A stretch of 64,000 bases of DNA from Breznakiella homolactica (GCF_016616095.2 NZ_CP067089.2:1736001-1800000); one strand, 5' to 3'; positions 16,836 through 26,238 are shown, numbered from the stretch's first letter. The notes: generated by a model from the sequence alone, not told the origin. Numbers and translations are program-made.

Positions 16836-17777
16836 TCAGCCGGAGCTGTCCCGCGGTCCGCTGCCGGGAACCGATAAGGGAATCCAGTCCGGATTCGCGG
16901 TAAAAACAATATCGATGTCACTGTATTTCCAGTAACGCTTGATGGTGAGAATCATATCCTTGCGGATCTTATCCACCTTCCGCACCATGGTGTTGTCATC
17001 TTTGAGAAATACATAAATTACCATATAGAGATTGCGGCCCCGCTTGGTGGAATATATCTCGAACCCTTTGAAATCATTTTTTTCCACATAGGACCGAACA
17101 ATTTTTTCAAGCTCCTGCTGAATTTCCTCCGGCGCCGCGGCAACAAGCAGTTCCCGTATGTTGGCGATAAACTGGCTTACCAGGGTGGGAATAAGGAAGA
17201 GTACGAGGATGATAGTCACCGCCGGATCCACGTATACCGCGTAGGGAGCCAGGGTGGTTTTTCTCATGATCATCATAATCAAAAAGGCAATAAGCACCGA
17301 AAGGCTTAGAAGCGTGTCGTTGAGCCAGCTCCGGTATTCCGCCGCCAGCAGGGCCGAATGCTGCTGCCGGGATATTTTTCTGAGCATAACGGTGACAAAA
17401 GCGCAGCCTCCCACGGAGATCACCGAATAAATCAGGATAAAGGAAACCTCCACCTGGTTTCCGCCGCTCATGATGGAAAATACCGCCGTGCACAGCAGGG
17501 CGGTATTCATAATAAGCATAACCGTGGTTCTGATGATGATAAAGAACGGCTCAAAGGATCCGAAGCCGAAGGGGAAGTCCTTGGTATCCGCCCGGGTAAC
17601 CAGCTTTACAATTTTCAGGGAAGTAAGCGTAAAGAGGGTTGAAATAAATGAGTACAGTCCGTCAAAAAGCACTGAAGTTGACTTGGCCAGTGCTGCGGTA
17701 AGGATCCCCAGGAGGGCAAAGAAAAAATTGAGGATGGTGGCGATTTTCATCACCGATGATTCGTTATACTGCTTCAT
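16836..17777 (-). CDS. Cation diffusion facilitator (CDF) family transporter
   Basis: A 313-residue protein with six membrane helices and a C-terminal cytoplasmic ferredoxin-like domain (about 215-300), the CDF design. The N-terminal half carries SVLFDGLYSFIST, DFPFGFGSFEPFF and SWLNDTLLS. In metal-exporting CDFs the helix 2 and helix 5 sites are [HD]xxxD; here they read DGLYS and SWLND, so two of the four usual ligands are replaced. It may be specific for another ion or have lost transport. GGAG precedes the ATG. It lies convergent with the kinase before it. Confidence 0.82.
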   Translation of the reverse strand: MKQYNESSVMKIATILNFFFALLGILTAALAKSTSVLFDGLYSFISTLFTLTSLKIVKLVTRADTKDFPFGFGSFEPFFIIIRTTVMLIMNTALLCTAVFSIMSGGNQVEVSFILIYSVISVGGCAFVTVMLRKISRQQHSALLAAEYRSWLNDTLLSLSVLIAFLIMMIMRKTTLAPYAVYVDPAVTIILVLFLIPTLVSQFIANIRELLVAAAPEEIQQELEKIVRSYVEKNDFKGFEIYSTKRGRNLYMVIYVFLKDDNTMVRKVDKIRKDMILTIKRYWKYSDIDIVFTANPDWIPLSVPGSGPRDSSG

Positions 17778-17807
17778 ACATTGACTCCGCCGGTCTTAAC
17801 GGCTGAT

Positions 17808-18110
17808 CTAGGTCTGGCCTGTTTCCGCGTTGGCTGCAGCCAGTATACCCTGGATATGTTCCGGGGTCACCATCCCCTGGCTGAACATAATCAGAGCCCT
17901 GAGGGGTAGGTCTCCCAGCATCCGCTGCACCATCCGGCTTATCCCATCATCACCGGAACCGCTTTCCATAACGGTTCCCATGTTCCGCCCAATCTGCTCC
18001 AGAAGGACGGCTCCGGCCTTGGTCCCGGCAATTTCCCCAAGGGTGGTATTAACGGTATAGGGTTCACCGGGAACGCGGTTCTGGGCCGGCAGCGGTTTTC
18101 CGCAGAGTTC
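17808..18110 (-). pseudogene. GH3 C-terminal segment cut off by an in-frame TAG
   Basis: These 100 codons plus a TAG stop (17808-17810) continue the frame of the GH3 gene beyond its TAG at 18111-18113. They encode ELCGKPLP, then TTLGEIAGTKAG and LPLRALIMFSQG, which is the conserved end of this beta-glucosidase subfamily. It has no start or ribosome site of its own. It is either an untranslated tail of a truncated gene or part of the protein if the amber codon is read through. Confidence 0.75.
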
Positions 18111-20189
18111 CTAAAAGGCTTCCCGGGAAATCTCCAGGGGAAAGCCGGGATGGCTATATTCATCGGGAACCGGAATATCCGGCGGAACAGCTCCGTCAAT
18201 GGAGACCGGCGCCGTGCAGCGGATATCCCTGCTGGAGGCTGCCGCGGCCAGAATGTATTCCCCGGCCTCCGTAATCCATTCACCCTTCTGCGGATTGTAA
18301 TACGCAAAAGCCCTGGGCCCCAGGGTAACGGAAAGGTTTTTCTCCTCCCCTGCCTGAAGGTAAACCTTTCCGAAGGCCCGGAGTTCCCGGACGGGACGGA
18401 AAACCTTCGTGTTTTTTGGAGACACATAAAACTGAACGGCTTCGGCTCCGGCCCTGGTTCCGGTGTTTTTTACGCGGACCGAGGCCGTCACAGAACCGCC
18501 AGCCTGGGATACCGTGAGATCGCCGTATTCAAAGGCGGTGTACGACAGGCCATACCCAAAAGGAAAGAGTACATCCGCCTCCGCCGCGTCATAGTACCGG
18601 TATCCCACGTAAATACTCTCCCGGTACTCTACCGTTTTTTCTCCCCCGGGAAAATTTCTGAAGCTGGGATTATCCTCCAGCTTACGGGGAAAGGTTTCGG
18701 CCAGTTTGCCGCAGGGATTGGCGTCACCGAAGAGCAGATCCGCTGACGCCGCCGCGCCGGCCTCGCCCGCCAGGTACAGCATCAGCAGGGCTTTGGCATG
18801 GGCCAACCAGGGCATTTCCACAGCGCTTCCCCCGGAAAGGAGAACCACCGTATTGGGATTGACCCGGGAGACGGCTTCAAGAAGGGCAATATGGCTTTCC
18901 GGGAGGCGAAGATGGTCCCGGTCAAAGCCCTCGCTTTCATAGGATTCCGGGAGGCCGATACAGACCACCGCCGCTTCCGCTTCCCTTGCAGCGGAAACCG
19001 CCGCCTCGATCAGCCCCGGATCCGGCCGGTCATCTTCGGAAATATACCCCGGCGCGTACGTAAAGGGTATTCCCCGCGCTTCAAGGATACCGCAGAGATT
19101 GTCCACCTGCCGGGGGTTGATACGGCTGCTGCCGGTTCCCTGGTACCGGGGTGTTTTTCCGAACACCCCGAGGACCGCGATTTTTTTTGTTTTATCCAGG
19201 GGAAGAACGGCCCCATCGTTTTTCAGAAGCACCGCAGATTGGGCAGCCGCTTTCCGTGCGAGTTCGTGGTGGGCGTCTCCGTCATAGGTATATCCCGGCT
19301 TCCGGCTGTCCTTCGCGGCCAGGAGCAGGGAGATGATCCTGACTGCGGCGGTGTCCAATACTGACTCCCGGAGCCGGCCTTCGGCAACCGCCGCGATGAT
19401 GGCTTCATCGCTGGCAGGTCCGGTGTAGGGCATATCCAGGTCAAGCCCGGCGGCAAGTCCCTGGACCCGGTCCACCGTTGCCCCCCAGTCGGTCATCACA
19501 GAACCTTTAAAGCCCCACTCCGTCCGGAGAATGTCCGTGAGCAGCGTTTTATTCTGGCTGGCGAATTCACCGTTAACCTGGTTGTAGCTGCACATCACGG
19601 TCCAGGGCCGGGCCTGTTTTACGGCAGTTTCAAAACCGGCCAGATAAATTTCCCGGAGCGCGCGCTGATCAACGACTGCGTCAATGACCATCCGCCGGGT
19701 TTCCTGGTTGTTTACCGCGTAGTGTTTGAGGCTGGTACCGATGCCTTTGCTCTGGATACCTTCGATCAGAGCCGCGGCCATTTGACCCGTAAGACAGGGG
19801 TCCTCGGAAAAATACTCGAAATTTCTGCCGCAGAGGGGGCTGCGCTTGATATTGACCCCGGGTCCCAGAATGACAGCCACATCCTCCTGGAGGCATTCCT
19901 CCCCCAGGGCTTCTCCGATTTCCCGGAGCAGCGCCGGATCAAAGCTGCAAGCCGTGGCCGCGGCGGTGGGGAAACAGGTGGCCGGGACACTCCGGTTTAT
20001 CCCCAGATGGTCGCTGCTGCCTTCCTGTTTGCGCAGGCCATGGGGCCCGTCGGTAACCATTATCCGGGAAAGGCCCAGGCGTTCTACACCTTTCGTATGC
20101 CAGAAGTCGCTCCCGCTGCAGAGACCGGCTTTTTCTTCCACGGTCATCTGCGCCGCAAGTTCTTTGGCTTTCTTTTCATATTGCTTCAT
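18111..20189 (-). CDS. Glycoside hydrolase family 3 beta-glucosidase (interrupted by amber codon)
   Basis: 692 residues as read to the TAG. It has the GH3 N-terminal barrel with the nucleophile region SVMTDWGATVDR, SLKHYAVNNQE, the alpha/beta sandwich domain with TYAPGY, and a fibronectin III-like domain (EYGDLTVSQAGG to about 660). There is no signal peptide, so it is a cytoplasmic enzyme cleaving imported beta-glucosides or cellodextrins. I chose the ATG at 20189, with GGAGGGGG upstream. The last 100 or so residues of the family lie beyond the TAG in the same frame. Whether activity survives is unknown, because the catalytic domains are intact. Confidence 0.9.
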   Translation of the reverse strand: MKQYEKKAKELAAQMTVEEKAGLCSGSDFWHTKGVERLGLSRIMVTDGPHGLRKQEGSSDHLGINRSVPATCFPTAAATACSFDPALLREIGEALGEECLQEDVAVILGPGVNIKRSPLCGRNFEYFSEDPCLTGQMAAALIEGIQSKGIGTSLKHYAVNNQETRRMVIDAVVDQRALREIYLAGFETAVKQARPWTVMCSYNQVNGEFASQNKTLLTDILRTEWGFKGSVMTDWGATVDRVQGLAAGLDLDMPYTGPASDEAIIAAVAEGRLRESVLDTAAVRIISLLLAAKDSRKPGYTYDGDAHHELARKAAAQSAVLLKNDGAVLPLDKTKKIAVLGVFGKTPRYQGTGSSRINPRQVDNLCGILEARGIPFTYAPGYISEDDRPDPGLIEAAVSAAREAEAAVVCIGLPESYESEGFDRDHLRLPESHIALLEAVSRVNPNTVVLLSGGSAVEMPWLAHAKALLMLYLAGEAGAAASADLLFGDANPCGKLAETFPRKLEDNPSFRNFPGGEKTVEYRESIYVGYRYYDAAEADVLFPFGYGLSYTAFEYGDLTVSQAGGSVTASVRVKNTGTRAGAEAVQFYVSPKNTKVFRPVRELRAFGKVYLQAGEEKNLSVTLGPRAFAYYNPQKGEWITEAGEYILAAAASSRDIRCTAPVSIDGAVPPDIPVPDEYSHPGFPLEISREAF

Positions 20190-20214
20190 ACAGCCCCCTC
20201 CGTAACATGCTGAA

Positions 20215-20847
20215 CTAACGGATAAAATTCGTCCTGGCCGGAGGTTCCTGTTCCGGGAATGGTACGCCCGCCTTGATCCCGGCGTCCCGGCATTTGAGAA
20301 GCCAGGCCATGTTCCGCCCCAGGGTCCGCATGATCTGGAGTCCCTCCAGATCCCGGACCACATCTTCGGGGGTGGATCCGTGGACCATATTCCAGTACTG
20401 GGATGAAACCACGGGCATCTGGGAAATGGTAAAGTACTTAATCAGCTGGTCAAAGGCAGCGGTTGTCCCGGCCCGCCGGGCGGAAACCACCCCGGCGGCG
20501 GGTTTGAGGAAAAAAAGATTTCTCCCGGAGGACCCGTTGGCGTAAAACGCCCGGTCCATGAAGGACGTGATCCCCCCGGAAGCGGCGGCGTAATGGACCG
20601 GAGTACCAAAAATAAAACCGTCCGCTGTCCCGGCCATATCCAGGAAGACGTTCACCGTATCGCTGAATACGCAGCGGCGGAGCTCCCGGCATTTTCCGCA
20701 GGCAATACATCCGGAAAGGGGTTTATTTCCTATGTGAAATATTTCCGCGTCGACACCTTCGTGTTTTATGGTCCGGGAAACTTCTTCCAGGGCCGTATAG
20801 GTGCAGCCCCGTTCGCGGGGGCTGCCGTTTACCAGCAATACCTTCAT
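20215..20847 (-). CDS. Flavodoxin-fold NAD(P)H-dependent FMN reductase / iron-sulfur flavoprotein-like
   Basis: A 210-residue flavoprotein. It begins MKVLLVNGSPRERGCTYTAL, the FMN-phosphate loop of the NADPH-dependent FMN reductase family, then CIACGKCRELRRC, a compact cysteine cluster as in iron-sulfur flavoproteins, and IFGTPVHYAAASGG, the second FMN loop. Probably a cytoplasmic two-electron reductase for quinones, nitro compounds or oxidative stress. GAGG precedes the ATG. It ends 25 bp before the GH3 start on the same strand; this link may be incidental. Confidence 0.88.
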   Translation of the reverse strand: MKVLLVNGSPRERGCTYTALEEVSRTIKHEGVDAEIFHIGNKPLSGCIACGKCRELRRCVFSDTVNVFLDMAGTADGFIFGTPVHYAAASGGITSFMDRAFYANGSSGRNLFFLKPAAGVVSARRAGTTAAFDQLIKYFTISQMPVVSSQYWNMVHGSTPEDVVRDLEGLQIMRTLGRNMAWLLKCRDAGIKAGVPFPEQEPPARTNFIR

Positions 20848-20965
20848 ATATTCTACCTCTGTTACAGACTTAATTTTACTATAACAGAGTTCCGGAATTA
20901 TGCAAGAATTCCAGCGGTATAAAATGACGCGGATTTAAGAATAAAAACGGAACGGAACTTGAATA

Positions 20966-21751
20966 TTAGCCTTTGCCGTCCTGAAAGGACGGGTACAGGG
21001 TCATGCCGCCGTCCACATAGAGGGTTATTCCGGTAACGTATTTCGATTCAGCCGAAGCGAGCCAGGCGGCGGCCGCGGCCGCGTCTTCGGGATCGCCGAT
21101 TCTTTTCATGGGAATCATATCCGTGGTCTGCTTAAGCGCCTTCGGGTCGGAGAATTTTTCGGCATTGATGGGAGTATTCATTGCCCCGGGCCCAATGGCG
21201 TTGATCCGGATATTCCGGGACGCGTACTCCATGGCGATGCTTTTGGTAAACATCCCCACCCCGCCCTTGCTGGCGGCGTAATGGGCGAAGGTTGGCCATG
21301 GAATGATCTCATGCACCGAAGACATGTTGATGATATTCCCCGGAACACCGCGGCCAAGAAAATATTCCAGAGCGTATTTTGAACCGAGGAACACCCCCGT
21401 GAGGTTAACCCCAATGACGGTGTTCCAGTTTTCCAGGGACATCTCATGGGTGGGAACCTGGTTCTCCACCCCGGCGTTGTTTACCCAGATGTCGAGCCGC
21501 CCGAAATTGGCGATGGAAGCATCCAGAAGGCTGCGGACACCTTCTTCGGTACTGATGTCCGCCTGGGCCGCCACGGCATTCCCGCCTATAGCCCGGATAT
21601 CCCGGACAGCCTGATCAGCGCCGGCCTTGTCCGAATGGTAATCTACCACCACGGAAATCCCTTCCCGGGCGAAGCGTTCGGCCACGGCTTTGCCCAGCCC
21701 CCTGGAACCGCCGGTGATCACCGCGGCCTTACCTTTCAAATCATCGTACAC
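20966..21751 (-). CDS. gdh: Glucose 1-dehydrogenase, short-chain dehydrogenase family
   Basis: A 261-residue SDR enzyme from a GTG at 21751, the same length as Bacillus glucose 1-dehydrogenase. It has the cofactor loop VITGGSRGLGKA, NNAG at NNAGVENQVP, catalytic Ser in INMSSVHEIIPWP and the YxxxK pair in HYAASKGG, plus IGPGAMNTPINAEKF and YVTGITLYVDGGMT, which are specific for this enzyme group. It oxidises beta-D-glucose to gluconolactone with NAD(P)+. The GTG start is preferred over the upstream ATG (21793) because the family opens with [MV]YxDLKGK. It follows the oleate hydratase gene by 51 bp. Confidence 0.93.
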   Translation of the reverse strand: MYDDLKGKAAVITGGSRGLGKAVAERFAREGISVVVDYHSDKAGADQAVRDIRAIGGNAVAAQADISTEEGVRSLLDASIANFGRLDIWVNNAGVENQVPTHEMSLENWNTVIGVNLTGVFLGSKYALEYFLGRGVPGNIINMSSVHEIIPWPTFAHYAASKGGVGMFTKSIAMEYASRNIRINAIGPGAMNTPINAEKFSDPKALKQTTDMIPMKRIGDPEDAAAAAAWLASAESKYVTGITLYVDGGMTLYPSFQDGKG

Positions 21752-21802
21752 GTTTTTTACCTTTGTAAGAAAAGCCCCGGCGAACCGGGACAAATAAGAT
21801 TT

Positions 21803-23569
21803 TTATACCAGTCCGGATTTTTCCAGCATTTCGTAAATGAAGGTCCCCTTGGCCTTTTCCAGTCCCTTGTGTTCCAGCCACCGCAGGATAAAGGGCAGTT
21901 TGATTTCGGTGATCTTCTTCTTGTCCAGCCATTCATGGGAAGCGGAGAGAAGGATACGGAGATCGAAGGCGGACGCGAAGGTTTCAGGTACACCCCGGTC
22001 CACATTGAGCAGCGTATAGACCGCTTCCATGGCGGTGCGTACCGAATACTCCGTGGTGAATACCGTATCCCGCTCGGTCTCGGAGAAGTTTCCGATAAAA
22101 GCAAGATTTACGCTTCCCTGGGGAACAACCAGCGGCCGGTCGCCTATCCGCCGGGGCATGAAATAGGACATGACGTAGGGCATCATCACCGGCACGGTGT
22201 TGGTGGATTTCTCCGCCAGTTCGGGAATCTGGTTTTCGGGAACGCCCATGTGGTAAAGCCATTCCTGAGCGATCTCGATGCCGGTACATTCGCTGGCGGT
22301 TTTCTTGACGTAATCACCGGGAACATCATTGAACAGGGCGTAGAACCATACCACCAGTTCATTTTTTCCCTGCTTGTGGAAATGGGGCTGCCGGTTCAAA
22401 GTCCAGCTTAAGAGCCAGCTGGAATCCTTGACGGTAACAATCCCGCCGGTAACCACCGTTCCAGCGAAGGGATCCCGTTTGCAGATTTTTTCTATATAAG
22501 GAGGAATCTTGTCGTCCAGGGTGGTTATGGTGGCGGAGATGAATTTCGTCTTGGGAATGTCCCCGCAGAATTTCGCCGGTTTGCCGAAGGCAGGATCTTT
22601 GGCAGCCAGAGTCTGCCAGAGGCCCCAGCTGCCGCCGGGGGAGGAATTGAGTTTCGCCGGGGTTTTGTGGTCCCCCAGGGAAGAACTTTCGGTGATGCTG
22701 CCGTTGGTTACGAAGACCAGATCGTTTTCCGTAAGATTGATGGAACCGTCCTTGCCGTCCTGGGTGTAGAGGATTTTTTTGGCGGTCTTTTTACCCCCGG
22801 AAAGATCCATTTCAATATCCTTTACAATAGTACTGAACATGAACTGGACGCCGTTCTTTTTGAGGTAGTCCACCAGGGGCAGCACCAGGGATTCGTACTG
22901 GTTGTACTTGGTGAACTTGAGGGCGGATAAATCGGGGAGTCCGTCCAGGTGATGGATAAAACGCATAACGTAGCGGCGCATTTCCATGGCGCTGTGCCAT
23001 TCCTCAAAGGCGAACATACTCCGCCAGTAAAGCCAGAAATTGGATTTGAAGAAATTTTTGCCGAAGACCTCATTGATTTTTTTGTCGTTCAGGGATTCTT
23101 CCGTGGCGAGGATAAGTTCCACCATTTCCTTGGTAGCCGTTTCGTCCAGGGTGAATTTCCCCAGATCCGGCGCGGGTTTGCCCTTTTCAATAGTGGCCCG
23201 CATGTGGGAATAGTTGGGGTCCTTCTTGTTGAGCCAGTAGAATTCATCCAGAACCGAAGCGTCTTTTACGTCCAGAGATGGGATCGAACGGAAAAGGTCC
23301 CACAGGCATTCGAAGTGGTTTTCCATTTCCCGGCCGCCCCGGATGACCCAGCCCTGGGGCTCGCAGATACCGTCCAGGCTTCCCCCGGGGATTTTCAGCT
23401 GTTCCAGAACATGGATATTCTGCCCTTTCATCTGGGCATCCCGTACCAGGAAGGCCGCTGCCGCGAGACCCGCCAGCCCTCCGCCGATAAGATATGCGGA
23501 TTTATTATCCACCCCTTCGGGTTTTACCGGGCGCGCAAAGGCTTCAAAATTTCCGTTACTGTGATACAT
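21803..23569 (-). CDS. ohyA: Oleate hydratase (myosin-cross-reactive antigen family)
   Basis: A 588-residue FAD enzyme that hydrates the cis-9 double bond of oleate and similar fatty acids to 10-hydroxy acids. It has the Rossmann motif [14 protein letters not shown], then [13 protein letters not shown] and [21 protein letters not shown], which are diagnostic. The catalytic-region motifs continue to [16 protein letters not shown] and the C-terminal helices. The length is normal and there is no break. Such enzymes detoxify host or diet unsaturated fatty acids in gut bacteria and lactobacilli. AGAGG precedes the ATG. Confidence 0.96.
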   Translation of the reverse strand: MYHSNGNFEAFARPVKPEGVDNKSAYLIGGGLAGLAAAAFLVRDAQMKGQNIHVLEQLKIPGGSLDGICEPQGWVIRGGREMENHFECLWDLFRSIPSLDVKDASVLDEFYWLNKKDPNYSHMRATIEKGKPAPDLGKFTLDETATKEMVELILATEESLNDKKINEVFGKNFFKSNFWLYWRSMFAFEEWHSAMEMRRYVMRFIHHLDGLPDLSALKFTKYNQYESLVLPLVDYLKKNGVQFMFSTIVKDIEMDLSGGKKTAKKILYTQDGKDGSINLTENDLVFVTNGSITESSSLGDHKTPAKLNSSPGGSWGLWQTLAAKDPAFGKPAKFCGDIPKTKFISATITTLDDKIPPYIEKICKRDPFAGTVVTGGIVTVKDSSWLLSWTLNRQPHFHKQGKNELVVWFYALFNDVPGDYVKKTASECTGIEIAQEWLYHMGVPENQIPELAEKSTNTVPVMMPYVMSYFMPRRIGDRPLVVPQGSVNLAFIGNFSETERDTVFTTEYSVRTAMEAVYTLLNVDRGVPETFASAFDLRILLSASHEWLDKKKITEIKLPFILRWLEHKGLEKAKGTFIYEMLEKSGLV

Positions 23570-23686
23570 AATGGACCTCTTTTTTATTTATTATCTTTAA
23601 TACCTAATTTAATCGTATAATTAAAGCCTAAGCGTATTTTTATTCATTGTCAAACCGCCAAATACTTCCCGAAAAATACCGGACAC

Positions 23687-23709
23687 AAAAAAACCGGCCT
23701 TCCGGCCGG
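23687..23709 (-). terminator. Rho-independent terminator after hcp
   Basis: Read on the minus strand, CCGGCC-GGAA-GGCCGG (23694-23709) is followed by seven T's. The stem lies 21 bp past the hcp stop and ends the ferredoxin-hcp operon. Confidence 0.9.
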
Positions 23710-23729
23710 CTTCGGATATGCGGACCCTG

Positions 23730-25280
23730 TTACGCCAGAATTTTTTCCAGATCTTCCCGGGCAGTTCCGATGGGGGTCAGGCTGAAATTCTCCGACAGGT
23801 AGTTCAGTACGTTGGGAGACACAAAGGCCGGGAGCGTCGGGCCGAGGCGTATATTTTTAATACCCAGAGCCAGCAGGGTAAGAAGAATCACCACCGCCTT
23901 CTGTTCGTACCATGAAAGGACCAGGGTCAGGGGAAGGCCGTTTACGTCGGTGCCGAAGGCATCCGCCAAAGCTGATGCTACTTTGACGGAGCTGTACGCG
24001 TCGTTGCACTGCCCCATATCCATGATCCGGGGAAGCCCGCCGATCTCGCCGATGTCCAGATCGTTGAACCGGTACTTGCCGCAGGCCAGGGTCAGAATCA
24101 CCGTATCCTTGGGGGTGCTTTTCACGAATTCGGTGTAGTAGTTCCGGCCGGGCTTGGCTCCGTCGCAGCCTCCCACCAGGAAGAAATGTTTGATATCCCC
24201 GGATTTTACGGCCCCGATGACCTTCTCGGCCGCGCCCAGTACGGTACCGTGGCCGAACCCCGTGGTCACTTCCGTGCCGCCGTTTATCCCGGTCATGGGA
24301 TGGTTTTCCGTATAGCCCCCCAGCTCCAGGGCTTTGTCGATCACCGGGGTAAAATCCTTTTTATTTCCGATGTGAACCATGCCGGGATAGGCAACCACCG
24401 CGGTGGTAAAAATCCGGTCCCGGTAACTGTCCCTGACCGGCATGAGGCAGTTGGTGGTAAAAAGTACCGGCGCGGGAATGCCGTCAAATTCCTTCTGCTG
24501 ACTCTGCCAGGCGGTGCCGAAGTTTCCCTTTAAATGGGGGTATTCCTTAAGCTTGGGATATCCGTGGGCGGGAAGCATTTCCCCGTGGGTGTATATATTA
24601 ATGCCTTTGCCCTTGGTCTGTTCCAGGAGGAGTTTGAGGTCATGGAGATCATGGCCGCTGATAACGATAAATGGCCCCTTCTCCACGGCCAGAGGGACCG
24701 TCACCGGAACCGGTGTGCCGTAGGTTTCGGTGTTGGCCTTGTCCAGAAGTTCCATACATTTTAAATTAACCTGACCGGTTTCCATTACCAGGGGGAGCAG
24801 GCTTTCCATAGTCCCCTCGCCGCCGATTGCAAGCAGGGCTTTGTAGAAGAAACCGTTCACCTCGGGATTGGTATAGCCCAGGGCCGCGGCGTGATGTGCG
24901 TAGGCGGCCATGCCCCGGAGCCCCAGAAGGATCAGGGTCTTGAGAGACCGGATATCCTCGTCAGATTCCCAGAGACTAGCCATGTCGTAATCTTCAGCCT
25001 TTGCTCCCAGGGCTTCCTTTTCCATAAGCACCCGTGAAATCTGGCTCCGTACGGATTCATCGTCAAAGTTAACATTGGTTACGGTGGTAAAGAGGCCGTC
25101 GATTACCGCGCTGTCCGCGGCAGCCCCGGGGCTTTTTCCTTTTGACGCCCGCGCAAGTCCGATGAGCGCCCCGGTGAGGGCATCCTGCAGAACGGCGGTA
25201 TGATCCGGTTTGCCGCACACCCCGGCTTTGCCGGTGCAGCCCTTTCCGCCCGCGGTCTGTTCACACTGAAAACAAAACAT
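23730..25280 (-). CDS. hcp: Hybrid cluster protein / hydroxylamine reductase
   Basis: A 516-residue redox enzyme with an N-terminal four-cysteine cluster (FCFQCEQTAGGKGCTGKAGVC) and the conserved hybrid-cluster ligands in VGGCDGAKPGRNYY, the LACGKYRFN region and the late GTAREDLEKIL end. Hcp reduces NO and hydroxylamine, and protects anaerobes from nitrosative stress. A strong GGAG lies before the ATG. It is second in an operon after a ferredoxin, 79 bp apart, which is likely its electron donor. Confidence 0.95.
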   Translation of the reverse strand: MFCFQCEQTAGGKGCTGKAGVCGKPDHTAVLQDALTGALIGLARASKGKSPGAAADSAVIDGLFTTVTNVNFDDESVRSQISRVLMEKEALGAKAEDYDMASLWESDEDIRSLKTLILLGLRGMAAYAHHAAALGYTNPEVNGFFYKALLAIGGEGTMESLLPLVMETGQVNLKCMELLDKANTETYGTPVPVTVPLAVEKGPFIVISGHDLHDLKLLLEQTKGKGINIYTHGEMLPAHGYPKLKEYPHLKGNFGTAWQSQQKEFDGIPAPVLFTTNCLMPVRDSYRDRIFTTAVVAYPGMVHIGNKKDFTPVIDKALELGGYTENHPMTGINGGTEVTTGFGHGTVLGAAEKVIGAVKSGDIKHFFLVGGCDGAKPGRNYYTEFVKSTPKDTVILTLACGKYRFNDLDIGEIGGLPRIMDMGQCNDAYSSVKVASALADAFGTDVNGLPLTLVLSWYEQKAVVILLTLLALGIKNIRLGPTLPAFVSPNVLNYLSENFSLTPIGTAREDLEKILA

Positions 25281-25359
25281 TTTATACTCCTTTTTTTACA
25301 TACTATAAAGAATAGGTAAAAATCACGGTAAAATCAAAAAATGATTCGGCGCAAAAAAC

Positions 25360-26082
25360 TCAGTCTTCCAGAATTCCGCCGCTGACGGAGATGGTATGTA
25401 TCTGCCAGGGAATAGTCCGACCGCTTTTCTGCAGGGCGGTCTTCACCGCCTGGACAATACCGCCGCAGCAGGGAACTTCCATGCGGACCACCGTAACGCT
25501 TTTGATATCGTTCTGTCTGAAAATTTCCGTAAGCTTTTCCGCGTAATCCCCGTCATCCAGTTTTGGGCAGCCGATGAGGGTGATCCGGTTTTTCATAAAC
25601 CGTTCATGGAAATTCCCAAAGGAAAAGGCGGTACAGTCCGCGGCAATGAGCAGGTTGGCATCCTTAAAATACGGGGCGTTTACCGGAACGAGCTTGATCT
25701 GCACCGGCCACTGGCCCAGGCGGCTGGGAAGCGCTTCCCCGGAAGGGTTTGAATTCTTGATCCGCTCTTTCTCTTCCCGCTTGAGAATTGCCATCCGGCT
25801 TCCGGGACAGCCGGAAAACAGCGCCTCGGGCTGTCCTGCGTTCCGGGCGGCAAGGTGTTTCCGTACAGCGTCCTCGTCGTAGTCCGCGGCTTCCCGCTCC
25901 TCGAAGCTGATAGCTCCGGTTGGACAGGCCGGGAGGCAATCTCCCAGACCGTCACAGTAATCGTCACGGATGAGCCGGGCTTTGCCATCCTCCATGGCAA
26001 TCGCCCCCTCATGACAGGCAGCGGCACAGAGGCCGCAGCCGTTGCACTTCTCCCCGTCAATCCTGATGATTTTCCGTATCAT
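25360..26082 (-). CDS. 2[4Fe-4S] ferredoxin-domain protein, probable Hcp partner
   Basis: A 240-residue protein. Residues 1-60 hold two ferredoxin motifs, CNGCGLCAAACHEG and CDGLGDCLPACPTG; the second has CxxxxxCxxxC spacing, with one ligand position altered. The rest (about 90-240) is a domain found with Hcp in anaerobes, carrying CPGSRM, IAADCTAF, IGCPKLDDGDYAEKL and VPCCGGI. It probably supplies electrons to Hcp, whose gene follows. GGAGAG lies before the ATG. Confidence 0.9.
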   Translation of the reverse strand: MIRKIIRIDGEKCNGCGLCAAACHEGAIAMEDGKARLIRDDYCDGLGDCLPACPTGAISFEEREAADYDEDAVRKHLAARNAGQPEALFSGCPGSRMAILKREEKERIKNSNPSGEALPSRLGQWPVQIKLVPVNAPYFKDANLLIAADCTAFSFGNFHERFMKNRITLIGCPKLDDGDYAEKLTEIFRQNDIKSVTVVRMEVPCCGGIVQAVKTALQKSGRTIPWQIHTISVSGGILED

Positions 26083-26142
26083 AAAGCTCTCCTTGCTTCC
26101 TGTTTTCAGATTATTTGAATGGACGCCTCTCCGTTCCCTTCT

Positions 26143-26171
26143 TATATATAATACTTGTATTATGGTTCCAA
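26143..26171 (-). promoter_or_regulatory. Ferredoxin-hcp promoter
   Basis: On the minus strand TTGGAA (26166-26171), 17 bp, TATATA (26143-26148); the predicted start is near 26136. The spacer holds a perfect 7-2-7 palindrome, ATAATAC-TT-GTATTAT (26148-26163). Confidence 0.6.
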
Positions 26172-26193
26172 GTATGTTGCAGATGCAACATAC
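26172..26193. promoter_or_regulatory. Perfect 22-bp palindrome, candidate Crp/Fnr-family operator
   Basis: GTATGTTGC-AGAT-GCAACATAC, arms of 9 bp and a 4-bp centre, adjacent to the -35 and centred about 46 bp upstream of the predicted start of ferredoxin-hcp. The inner GTTGC-N4-GCAAC has the 5-4-5 geometry of Crp/Fnr operators. HcpR-type regulators control hcp in many anaerobes, and a broken Crp/Fnr gene is divergent from this site. Confidence 0.7.
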
Positions 26194-26238
26194 AGATTTT
26201 TTTCCGGGGTTACTATAAACGGAAAGGAGTGAAAACCA

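Noticed and set aside
18111..18113. Frameshift as the cause of the GH3 interruption
   Set aside because: The conserved C-terminal part is in the same frame as the upstream part; only a substitution to TAG is needed, so it is a nonsense codon, not a frameshift.
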